Shown here piece after piece: positions 1 to 5,484 of a stretch of 5,537 nucleotides of DNA. The position numbers were made by a program, and so were the translations under genes. Below the pieces are notes generated by a model. That model did no database searches. It was not told the origin of the DNA and was given only the letters and a program-made list of their open reading frames with translations. Each line of letters begins with the position of its first letter. The first letter of the stretch is position 1. The stretch is taken from NCBI GenBank assembly GCA_900754255.1, contig CAAECI010000115.1:1-5537 (forward strand). Reading direction: 5' to 3'. The stretch is from an uncultured Succinivibrio sp. Lineage in GTDB: Bacteria; Pseudomonadota; Gammaproteobacteria; Enterobacterales; Succinivibrionaceae.

Positions 1-2
1 AA

Positions 3-649
3 AGTGGTGATCGTAAGCTACAAGAGCTTCCTGTCCGATCATCTTCTAAGATCCTGATGGATCATCTAGCGGATCCCTAACACAAAAGAAGCGTGAGCGG
101 TGTACGAGATCTTTAAGTCTTGGAGATAATGTGCTCAGTGCTTCGGCCCAGTTTGACGGCTCGAAACGTTTTAAATACTACTGGCTTAATTGCACAAAAA
201 AGGGCTCGAACGGTCAAAGTGGCAAGGAGTTACGGATATAGCGGAAAGCGTAGACCCAGAGATCAGGCGTTACCGTTTTCTCCGCAAGACCGACCAGAAG
301 CAAAACGGTAAATATGACTCTACCGAGGCCGAATATCAAAAAGCCCAATATTACAAAACCACCTACGAGGTTGCAGGCTGGCGCCAGCAAGGAGAGACAG
401 GTGAGCTGTGGAAAGCCAATACACTGGTTACCATCAGGGATGATCTCCTCAATAACAGTCAGGAGATGCTCATCACCAAGGTAACCTATACGCCTCTCTG
501 ACAACGGCATGCTTACCTCGCTGGAGTGCGTACCTGCAGCAGGCTTCCGCCCTGAGAATGAGGCGGATACACAGAAGACCGAGAAGAAGGCTAAGAACTC
601 CTCCTCATCCTCGTGGTCAGATATCGATTTGGTAGGACCTCCGAAATGA
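3..649 (+). pseudogene. Mu gpP-like baseplate protein, frameshifted 3' remnant
   Basis: This is the decayed C-terminal part of a Mu-like phage baseplate hub gene (gpP / late control protein D type); its start lies off the left edge. Three blocks in different frames join into one recognisable protein. Block one runs from about base 50 (frame of base 125) and contains DNVLSASAQFDGSKRF, the usual gpP motif, ending at TAG 239. Block two (about 217-501) contains DPEIRRYRF and YEVAGWRQ, then LWKANTLVTIRDD, and ends at TGA 499-501. Block three (500-649) resumes with DNGMLTSLECVPAAGFRPE and ends in a serine- and lysine-rich tail at TGA 647-649. The frame changes near 215-235 and at 499-500, where one surplus base would explain the break. 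Bases 3-49 may be a further block in a third frame, which is uncertain. The TTG at 190 is not a real start. Family assignment is from motif memory; no alignment was run. Confidence 0.72.
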
Positions 650-872
650 GCACCATAATAAGATCTACGGTAACGGGCTCCAAGCCTGAAAAGAAGCTGC
701 GTGAATTGCAAACGTTGTTTGAAATCGACTCTGCTCAGTCAGATCTCGAGCATCTCGAGCCGTACGGCTTTACCTCCGAGCCCTTTTTAGACGGACATGT
801 TCATTCAAAACTGATTTTTAGGCGGGAGATACAGGGGCGGATGCAGGAAAACAGGACGTAGTCTGCTTTTGA
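646..872 (+). pseudogene. Mu gp45-like baseplate spike protein, truncated remnant
   Basis: This is the N-terminal fragment of a Mu gp45-type baseplate/spike protein (phage baseplate assembly protein V group), which in an intact phage forms the membrane-piercing tip of the tail. The ATG at 646 overlaps the stop of the preceding gpP remnant as ATGA, and an AGGA at 634-637 lies eight bases upstream, so the original translational coupling is still visible. The key motif is EHLEPYGFTSEP, characteristic of this family. After LIF the frame appears to shift near 820: the family-like continuation AGDTGADAGKQD is read from 822 in another frame and stops at 870-872. Read without the shift, the frame closes at 861 with an unrelated basic tail. 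About 75 residues remain of a protein usually near 180-200, so function is lost. Gene order P then 45 matches phage Mu, which supports both calls. Confidence 0.65.
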
Positions 873-1015
873 GTAGCTAAAGCATAAGAGGGGCAGTTAG
901 GCAGAGGAGAGTGCTATGCAATAAGAGAGAGCAAGTGCACAGCGCCGGTACTTTAAATTGCATTTTGCGTGCGCGGCACTGCTTGGGTGCAACCGCATGC
1001 CTCTACACTATAAAG

Positions 1016-1044
1016 AAAGTCCGCATCTGTTTGGTACGGACTTT
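1016..1044 (-). terminator. Probable rho-independent terminator of the rml operon
   Basis: A perfect 8-bp inverted repeat, AAAGTCCG (1016-1023) with CGGACTTT (1037-1044), encloses a 13-base loop. It begins 24 bases beyond the rmlC stop. Read on the minus strand the stem is followed by CTTTATAG, a short and imperfect T tract. The stem has only four G-C pairs, so termination may be incomplete. The repeat is symmetric enough to work in the other direction, where the prophage remnant would be the upstream gene. Confidence 0.55.
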
Positions 1045-1068
1045 ATAGATCATGCGTAAAGTTAAGAT

Positions 1069-1665
1069 TTAAACCCGAAAGGGAGTTACGTCGGCAAAGG
1101 ATCCTGCCTTTTTATCCTTTTCGCTTAGTTTTAATAAGGAAACGTCAAAGCTTTCGTCTCCATCGGGAGCGGGCCATTTGATGCCTATGCTTTCATCGTT
1201 CCACATAATGCCGCCCTCGTCGTCGGGATGATATACGTCATCGCATTTATAGCAGAATTCGGCATGATCCGAGAGCACGAAGAATCCGTGTGCAAAGCCC
1301 TTGGGGATGAAGAGCTGACGGCGGTTTTCCTCAGAAAGCACGGCTCCCTCCCATTGCCCGTAGGTGGGACTTCCCTGCCTGAGATCTACGGCTACATCAA
1401 AGACCTTGCCGCGAATGACGCGCACAAGCTTGGCCTGCGGGAATTTCTTTTGAAAATGCAATCCGCGCAACACGTATTTGACCGACGAGGACTGATTGTC
1501 CTGTACGAACTCACAGTCGATACCGCCCTTTATAAAGTCGCTTTTCTTGTAGGTTTCCATAAAAAGGCCGCGAGCATCGCCGTAGGTCTTTACGTCGATG
1601 ACGATCACGCCCTCAATAGAGGTTTTTTTAAAGGTGAAATTTCCGGAGGTGATGCTATCTTGCAT
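1069..1665 (-). CDS. rfbC: dTDP-4-dehydrorhamnose 3,5-epimerase (RmlC)
   Basis: RmlC epimerises C3 and C5 of dTDP-4-dehydro-6-deoxy-D-glucose to give dTDP-4-dehydro-L-rhamnose, the third step of dTDP-L-rhamnose synthesis in the cytoplasm. The 198-residue protein is a single cupin-type epimerase domain of near usual length (about 180-200), with about ten extra residues at the N-terminus. Visible family motifs are TSIEGV (16-21), GDARGLF (29-35), VLRGLHFQ (65-72) with the expected catalytic His70, AKLVRVIRGKVFDVAVDLR (78-96), IPKGFAHGF (120-128), and EFCYKCDDVYHP (136-147) with the expected catalytic Tyr139; it ends its core with IGIKWP (160-165). The ATG lies three bases after the rmlB stop, with AGGGA nine bases upstream, so it is the last gene of a tight operon. 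The sequence resembles clostridial-type RmlC in the LHFQ and EFCYKC regions, by memory. Confidence 0.96.
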   Translation of the reverse strand: MQDSITSGNFTFKKTSIEGVIVIDVKTYGDARGLFMETYKKSDFIKGGIDCEFVQDNQSSSVKYVLRGLHFQKKFPQAKLVRVIRGKVFDVAVDLRQGSPTYGQWEGAVLSEENRRQLFIPKGFAHGFFVLSDHAEFCYKCDDVYHPDDEGGIMWNDESIGIKWPAPDGDESFDVSLLKLSEKDKKAGSFADVTPFRV

Positions 1666-1668
1666 TTG

Positions 1669-2685
1669 TTACTGTCCCTGACGTGAGTATTTCTGTTCCG
1701 TTGCTTCCTTGGAAGGGCGCCACCACTCTTCATTCTCCGTATACCACTTGATAGTGGCCTTAAGGCCTGAATCAAAGTCGGTATGCTGCGGAGTCCATCC
1801 GAGCTCGCGGCGTAATTTGGTCGAGTCGATGGCATAACGGCGATCATGACCGGGGCGATCTCTGACCCAATCAAAATCATTCTCGTCCTTGCCCATAGCC
1901 TTTAATATGGCCTTGAGGACGCTCAGATTGTTCTTTTCGCCGTCAGCGCCTATGAGATAGGTTTCTCCGATGACGCCGTGCGTCAATACGGTCCATACCG
2001 CACTCGAATGATCCTCGGTGTGGATCCAGTCGCGCACGTTCAACCCGTCACCGTAAAGACGAGGCTTTAGGCCGCAGAGAATGTTGGTGATCTGACGGGG
2101 AATGAATTTTTCAACGTGCTGACGCGGGCCGTAGTTGTTGGAGCAATTGGAAATGGTGGCCTTCACGCCGTAGGTACGTACCCATGCTCGTACCAGCAGA
2201 TCAGATGAGGCCTTGGTGGAGCTGTACGGGCTTGACGGACGATAGGGGGTGGATTCGGTAAAACGGGAGGGATCGTCTAAGGCCAGATCGCCGTACACCT
2301 CGTCCGTGGAGATGTGGTGGAAGCGCAGATCGTATTGACGCGCTGCCTGCAAAAGGGTAAAGGTGCCCTCGACATTGGTTTTAAGAAAAGGGCTTGGATC
2401 GGCTATGGAGTTGTCATTATGGCTTTCGGCGGCAAAGTGCACGCAGGAATCGGCCGTTGAGAACAGCTTGTCCACGAGCGCGGCATCGCAGATATTGCCA
2501 TGCACGAAGCTTACGCGATCCTCGGGCAAGCCCTTGAGATTATCAAGATTGCCCGCATAGGTCAGGGCATCCAATACCGTAACATGTACATCCTTATGAT
2601 GATTTACCACATAGTGTACGAAATTTGAGCCTATGAATCCGGCGCCGCCGGTGACTATAAGATGACGGGGAGTGAAATTTTCCAT
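1669..2685 (-). CDS. rfbB: dTDP-glucose 4,6-dehydratase (RmlB)
   Basis: RmlB converts dTDP-D-glucose to dTDP-4-dehydro-6-deoxy-D-glucose using bound NAD+, the second step of dTDP-L-rhamnose synthesis. The 338-residue extended short-chain dehydrogenase has the nucleotide-binding GGAGFIGSN (13-21), AAESHNDNSI (85-94), the active-site STDEVYG (126-132, with Thr127, Asp128 and Glu129), the catalytic pair Tyr154/Lys158 in PYSSTK, SNNYGP (182-187), and the substrate-binding VRDWIHTEDH (217-226). Length is normal. The motifs AESHNDNSI, QHVEKFIPRQITNIL and GETYLIGADGEKNN are the form known from streptococci and other Gram-positives, whereas enteric RmlB has AESHVDRSI. This points to horizontal origin. 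The gene starts nine bases after rmlD with only a weak, distant GGGAA as ribosome site, so it probably relies on coupling to rmlD translation. Confidence 0.97.
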   Translation of the reverse strand: MENFTPRHLIVTGGAGFIGSNFVHYVVNHHKDVHVTVLDALTYAGNLDNLKGLPEDRVSFVHGNICDAALVDKLFSTADSCVHFAAESHNDNSIADPSPFLKTNVEGTFTLLQAARQYDLRFHHISTDEVYGDLALDDPSRFTESTPYRPSSPYSSTKASSDLLVRAWVRTYGVKATISNCSNNYGPRQHVEKFIPRQITNILCGLKPRLYGDGLNVRDWIHTEDHSSAVWTVLTHGVIGETYLIGADGEKNNLSVLKAILKAMGKDENDFDWVRDRPGHDRRYAIDSTKLRRELGWTPQHTDFDSGLKATIKWYTENEEWWRPSKEATEQKYSRQGQ

Positions 2686-2694
2686 AGATACGAA

Positions 2695-3597
2695 CTAATT
2701 CCCAAGCTCAGGTAGGTTTTGAATATACATTGTGAGGGCATCCTTCCAGTTGCGCATCCCATGCCCCAAAAGCGTTGCGATCTTGTCATTGCTGAGGGCA
2801 GAGAAGGCCGGACGATCGGCACTTTGCGGGAAACGCTTTTGGTATTCCGCCGTAGAAATGGGTTCTTTTTGGCAGTTTATGCCTGCAAGATCTACGGCCG
2901 CACAGGCAAAATCGTACCAAGAGCAGGAGCCGGAGCCGGTGCAGTGGTAGATCCCGAAGGCCTCGGTTTTGGCAAGCTCTAAGATCATATGAGCCAAATC
3001 GTTGGCGGAGGTGGGGTTGCCTACTTGATCGGCCACCACGCTTATTTTTCCGTTGGCCTTGGCAAGACGCAGCATGGTTTTTACGAAGTTTTTCCCGTGA
3101 TAGCCGTAAAGCCAAGCCGTGCGTACAATAAATAAATCATGACAGGCATCCGTGAGCAGCACCTCTCCTGCATATTTGCTGCGACCGTAGGCACTTACGG
3201 GACATACGGGATCGTCCTCATGTCGGGCAAGCGGAGTGTCGCCGCGAAAAACATAATCGGTTGAAACGTGCACCATCTTGGCTTTTTGCAGGGCTGCATG
3301 GCGGGCAAGGGCATACGGTCCCATAGCGTTTATTTTCAATGCATTTGCTTCATGCGTTTCACAGCCGTCGACGTTGGTATATGCAGCGGCATTAATGATT
3401 AGATCGTATTCATGCTTTTGCATCCAATTGTCAATTGAGGATGCATTTTTTAAATCAAGATCCGTGCTTGAGGGGAGATCCACGAGAGCGCTTTTATAGA
3501 TGGGATCCAAAGCGCCTATCTCAGAACGCATGCTTTTTAGGCAACGGTTCAATTCCGTACCGAGTTGCCCGCTTGCTCCTGTAATTAAGATCCTCAT
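2695..3597 (-). CDS. rfbD: dTDP-4-dehydrorhamnose reductase (RmlD)
   Basis: RmlD reduces dTDP-4-dehydro-L-rhamnose to dTDP-L-rhamnose with NAD(P)H, the final step of the pathway. The 300-residue protein has the Rossmann motif ITGASGQLG (5-13), AAAYTNVDGCE (70-80), STDYVFRG (112-119) with the expected active-site Thr113, the catalytic Tyr137/Lys141 in YGRSK, RTAWLYG (159-165) and GNPTSANDLA (193-202). Length is typical. The ATG at 3597 is preceded by GGAG at 3603-3606 with a five-base spacer, the clearest ribosome site of the operon, and there is no upstream in-frame continuation. It is the first gene of rmlD-rmlB-rmlC, and a candidate promoter lies just upstream. The unusual feature is the absence of rmlA, often the first gene of such clusters. 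Confidence 0.96.
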   Translation of the reverse strand: MRILITGASGQLGTELNRCLKSMRSEIGALDPIYKSALVDLPSSTDLDLKNASSIDNWMQKHEYDLIINAAAYTNVDGCETHEANALKINAMGPYALARHAALQKAKMVHVSTDYVFRGDTPLARHEDDPVCPVSAYGRSKYAGEVLLTDACHDLFIVRTAWLYGYHGKNFVKTMLRLAKANGKISVVADQVGNPTSANDLAHMILELAKTEAFGIYHCTGSGSCSWYDFACAAVDLAGINCQKEPISTAEYQKRFPQSADRPAFSALSNDKIATLLGHGMRNWKDALTMYIQNLPELGN

Positions 3598-3629
3598 GCC
3601 TACTCCGTTAAAAGAATTTAAACATTAGA

Positions 3630-3658
3630 ATTTTAGCGCAGGGACGTATCAATTCCAA
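3630..3658 (-). promoter_or_regulatory. Candidate sigma70 promoter of the rml operon
   Basis: On the minus strand TTGGAA (3653-3658, four of six matches to the -35 consensus) is separated by 17 bases from TAAAAT (3630-3635, five of six matches to the -10 consensus). Transcription would start near 3623 and leave a leader of about 25 bases containing the GGAG ribosome site of rmlD. The surrounding 255-base gap between rmlD and the DUF554 gene holds no other gene that I can support. Confidence 0.45.
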
Positions 3659-3852
3659 ACCAAAAAGCGGCGCAAATTTTTAAAATCGATCTTGAAATTA
3701 AAAAATAAGGTATGAGGTCTGATGTTTGTGCGGTGCATAAGCATGTTTGCTAAGAGAGGCAACCCGATTATCGAATGCGTGATCTTATGTGGGACACAAA
3801 AGATCTCAGGATCAAGAAAAATCTGAACGGTTCTTTTTGTTTTTGAAATATA

Positions 3853-4536
3853 TCAAAGACCTAGATAAGAAAAGAGCGGCACAAAAAGCAGAGCCGGCAG
3901 GTAATTTATGATCTTGAAGGTGCCAAGCTGCGTCATATTAAAGCCTAAGGCGGTGATCAATATACATCCTACTGCCGATAGCTCAGATATCATTGCGGGC
4001 GCAAGATAGGGAGAGAGTGTTTTTGAGAAGAGCACGATAGCTCCCTGAAAAAGGAGGGTAAAGAGGGCCGAGCCTAAAACGCCAGCTCCCATCGCGGCAC
4101 TCATCACTATTGCGGCGATAAAATCGAGTAAGGATTTGGTATAGAGCATATCGAAATCGCCGCGAAGTCCGGCCTGCAATGAGCCTACTATTACCATGGC
4201 GCCGACGTTCATGATCAGACAGGAGGTTATGAAGGCTTCCGTAAGCTTTGAGGAGCCTTGAGATCCTGAAAAGCGCTTTATTATGGTATCTGTGCCGTGA
4301 TTTACGCGATCGTCAAGCTTTAAGATTTCACCTGCGGCAAGTCCGCAGGATATTGAGAGGATCATGACAAGCACGGAGTTACCTCCGATTGCGCCTTTGA
4401 TCCCGATGATCAGGGTACAAAGTCCCAGGGCGCGCAGTATTTCTTTTGACAGCTTGTCCGAGATCCCGCGACGGATCACAAGACCTATGATCGCACCTGC
4501 TAGGATAGCAAGTGTATTGACGATGACAGCAAACAA
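3853..4536 (-). CDS. DUF554 family membrane protein (YqgA/YdfK-like)
   Basis: This is an inner-membrane protein of the DUF554 family, represented by E. coli YqgA and Bacillus subtilis YdfK; its molecular function is not established. From the proposed TTG start it has 227 residues, the usual family length. It opens with FAVIVNTLAILAGAIIG (2-18), the standard DUF554 beginning, followed by about seven or eight hydrophobic spans (roughly 4-21, 34-50, 55-72, 101-121, 136-153, 155-172, 187-200, 208-224). Conserved-looking segments are IVGSLQAGLRGD (116-127), KSLLDFIAA (134-142), SELSAVG (184-190) and NYLPALL (211-217). The frame stays open upstream through an ATG at 4584 and into the tRNA-Leu gene, but that stretch encodes the tRNA and its terminator, so it is not protein. 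TTG 4536 fits the family N-terminus; its ribosome site is poor, so the start is less certain than the gene. No separate promoter is obvious, and read-through from the tRNA operon is possible. Confidence 0.88.
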   Translation of the reverse strand: MFAVIVNTLAILAGAIIGLVIRRGISDKLSKEILRALGLCTLIIGIKGAIGGNSVLVMILSISCGLAAGEILKLDDRVNHGTDTIIKRFSGSQGSSKLTEAFITSCLIMNVGAMVIVGSLQAGLRGDFDMLYTKSLLDFIAAIVMSAAMGAGVLGSALFTLLFQGAIVLFSKTLSPYLAPAMISELSAVGCILITALGFNMTQLGTFKIINYLPALLFVPLFSYLGL

Positions 4537-4549
4537 TTTTGTACTTACG

Positions 4550-4578
4550 AAAACGAAAAAAGACGCATTAAGCGTCTT
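4550..4578 (-). terminator. Rho-independent terminator of the tRNA operon
   Basis: On the minus strand AAGACGC (4572-4578) and GCGTCTT (4560-4566) form a perfect 7-bp stem with a five-base loop, followed at once by a T run (TTTTTTCGTTTT). It begins nine bases after the CCA end of tRNA-Leu, which is the expected place for the operon to end. It also lies only about 14 bases before the proposed start of the DUF554 gene. Confidence 0.85.
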
Positions 4579-4586
4579 ATTCATAG

Positions 4587-4676
4587 TGGTGCCCGGGGTC
4601 GGGGTCGAACCGACACGGACGGATAAGGTCCGAGGGATTTTAAGTCCCTTGTGTCTACCAATTTCACCACCCGGGC
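4587..4676 (-). tRNA. leuZ: tRNA-Leu (anticodon UAA)
   Basis: The minus strand gives a complete class II tRNA of 90 bases including an encoded CCA. The acceptor stem is GCCCGGG (from 4676) with CCCGGGC (4591-4597). The anticodon stem AGGGA/TCCCT closes the loop CTTAAAA, so the anticodon is UAA, reading UUA and UUG by wobble. The long variable arm typical of leucine tRNAs pairs CGGAC with GTCCG, and the T arm contains GGTTCGACCCC. It is the third gene of the operon, nine bases after tRNA-Cys. The symbol is by synteny with the E. coli glyW-cysT-leuZ operon. Confidence 0.97.
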
Positions 4677-4685
4677 TCACCGAGT

Positions 4686-4759
4686 TGGAGGCGCGTTCCA
4701 GAGTCGAACTGGACTATACGGATTTGCAATCCGCTGTATAACCGCTTTACTAACGCGCC
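4686..4759 (-). tRNA. cysT: tRNA-Cys (anticodon GCA)
   Basis: The minus strand gives a 74-base tRNA including CCA. The acceptor stem GGCGCGT (from 4759) pairs with ACGCGCC (4690-4696), with U as discriminator base, which is the identity element of cysteine tRNAs. The anticodon stem GCGGA/TCCGT closes the loop TTGCAAA with anticodon GCA, and the T arm reads CCAGTTCGACTCTGG. It is the middle gene, 11 bases after tRNA-Gly. The symbol is by synteny with E. coli. Confidence 0.97.
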
Positions 4760-4770
4760 ATTTGTGTAGC

Positions 4771-4846
4771 TGGAGCGGGAAACGAGGTTCGAACTCGCGA
4801 CCCTAACCATGGCAAGGTTATGCTCTACCAACTGAGCTATTCCCGC
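4771..4846 (-). tRNA. glyW: tRNA-Gly (anticodon GCC)
   Basis: The minus strand gives a 76-base tRNA including CCA. The acceptor stem GCGGGAA (from 4846) pairs with TTCCCGC (4775-4781). The D arm is AGCTCAGTTGGTAGAGC, the anticodon stem TAACC/GGTTA closes the loop TTGCCAT with anticodon GCC, and the T arm is CGAGTTCGAACCTCG. It is the first gene of the operon and lies about 10 bases after the predicted transcription start, so its 5' end would be made by RNase P cleavage of a very short leader. The symbol is by synteny with E. coli. Confidence 0.97.
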
Positions 4847-4864
4847 ATCAACTAAGTGAGGCCC

Positions 4865-4915
4865 ATTATAAAGGAACTTTTAGTACTGTCAATAAAATTT
4901 TTTTTATTTTTTATA
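4865..4915 (-). promoter_or_regulatory. Strong consensus promoter of the tRNA operon with UP element
   Basis: On the minus strand TTGACA (4887-4892) and TATAAT (4865-4870) match the sigma70 consensus perfectly and are 16 bases apart. Upstream of the -35 box lies a pure A/T stretch (about 4893-4915, runs of A then T), the form of an UP element bound by the RNA polymerase alpha subunit. Downstream of the -10 box the discriminator GGGCCTC is GC-rich, the known hallmark of stable-RNA promoters under stringent (ppGpp) control. Transcription should start near 4858. Confidence 0.93.
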
Positions 4916-4951
4916 GATACAAATAGTTAATCATGCAGGAAGTGCATAAAA

Positions 4952-5044
4952 ATGCCTTTTCATAAATCAAAAAAAGATCGAGTAAGAGGTGTTTACGAGT
5001 GTAAGCGCTGTCAGTACTTACTTAATATGACCAAGTTTGGCTAG
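4952..5044 (+). CDS. Possible 30-residue CxxC mini-protein or gene fragment
   Basis: This short frame starts at ATG 4952 with AGGAAG at 4937-4942 as a good ribosome site nine bases upstream, and ends at TAG 5042-5044. The 30 residues are basic at the start (HKSKKDR) and then read YECKRCQYLL, a single CxxC knuckle as at the start of a zinc ribbon. Phage Mu Com, a small zinc protein, begins with a similar CxxCxxLL pattern, but a second cysteine pair is missing here, so this may be the front of a truncated gene. Its last bases overlap a copy of the TTTGTCCGA repeat. It faces away from the tRNA operon. It may equally be chance coding in AT-rich DNA. Confidence 0.22.
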   Translation: MPFHKSKKDRVRGVYECKRCQYLLNMTKFG

Positions 5045-5058
5045 TCTTTTTTGTCCGA
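5039..5058 (+). repeat. Solo degenerate copy of the TTTGTCCGA direct repeat
   Basis: These 20 bases end in TTTTTTGTCCGA and match the repeat unit at 5518-5537 at 16 of 20 positions, in the same orientation. It lies over 400 bases from the tandem pair at the right edge and overlaps the end of the small CxxC frame. It may be a leftover transposon end, or a chance partial match to the ten-base core. Confidence 0.45.
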
Positions 5059-5473
5059 ATACTTCAAAAAAAGTAACTTTTCTACGTAAAGAAATTGGTT
5101 TCGATAATGATCCCAAGCACATATCGTAAATGACGAGGAACTTATCATTTCTTTGGTTTAAATGAAGATAAAATAAGCATTATTGCGATGTAATTTGAAT
5201 AATAATGCAATATTAAGATGTATAATTCAAAAAATACATTATAAGCATATATGCAGATACCTACACTTGGCTGTTTTAATTTAATACTCCTAGTCTTAAG
5301 GGCATATTGCCATGTGAACTTAATTTGAAAAAATTACCACTTTAAAATCAATATTACCGACATGGAGAGTGTTTTTAGGACGATTGGTGATAAAGCGGAA
5401 AGAAGATAAAAACGATATAAGCGGTCAATTAATACACCGCCAAATTGTACCTATTGTCAAAGCTCTGTGAATC
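5059..5473. other. AT-rich intergenic stretch, no gene seen
   Basis: No reading frame in this stretch looks like a protein, and no RNA gene was recognised. It holds an 8-bp inverted repeat GCATTATT/AATAATGC (5177-5184 and 5201-5208) and a perfect 10-base palindrome GCATATATGC (5245-5254). Neither is followed by a T run that would make it a terminator. Repeats of this kind are common by chance in DNA of this composition. Confidence 0.6.
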
Positions 5474-5484
5474 TGTCCTAAATA

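Noticed and set aside
190..501. A 103-codon plus-strand frame as a complete small gene
   Set aside because: Its TTG start has no ribosome site and falls inside the gpP-like protein, whose sequence continues in another frame both before and after it.
214..711. A 165-codon open frame on the minus strand
   Set aside because: It is antisense to the gpP remnant, has no family resemblance, and the plus-strand motifs explain the coding signal.
1228..1686. A 152-codon open frame on the plus strand opposite rmlC
   Set aside because: It is a shadow of the certain rmlC gene on the other strand and has no recognisable motif.
3812..3845. Possible terminator around the AAAAATC...GGTTCTTTTT stretch
   Set aside because: Pairing needs a bulge and a one-base loop, and on the minus strand the T run falls within the weak stem, so it is not a credible hairpin.
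4587..4676. tRNA-Leu 3' end as the attachment site of an integrated island
   Set aside because: I saw no second copy of the tRNA 3' sequence in the window and no integrase gene.
4364..4741. A 125-codon plus-strand frame running across DUF554, tRNA-Leu and tRNA-Cys
   Set aside because: It crosses two well-formed tRNAs antisense. Fragments such as GVGVEPTRTD are the familiar false translation of tRNA complements.
5251..5328. A 25-codon plus-strand frame beginning MQIPTLG
   Set aside because: It has no ribosome site and no motif, and a frame this short is expected by chance.
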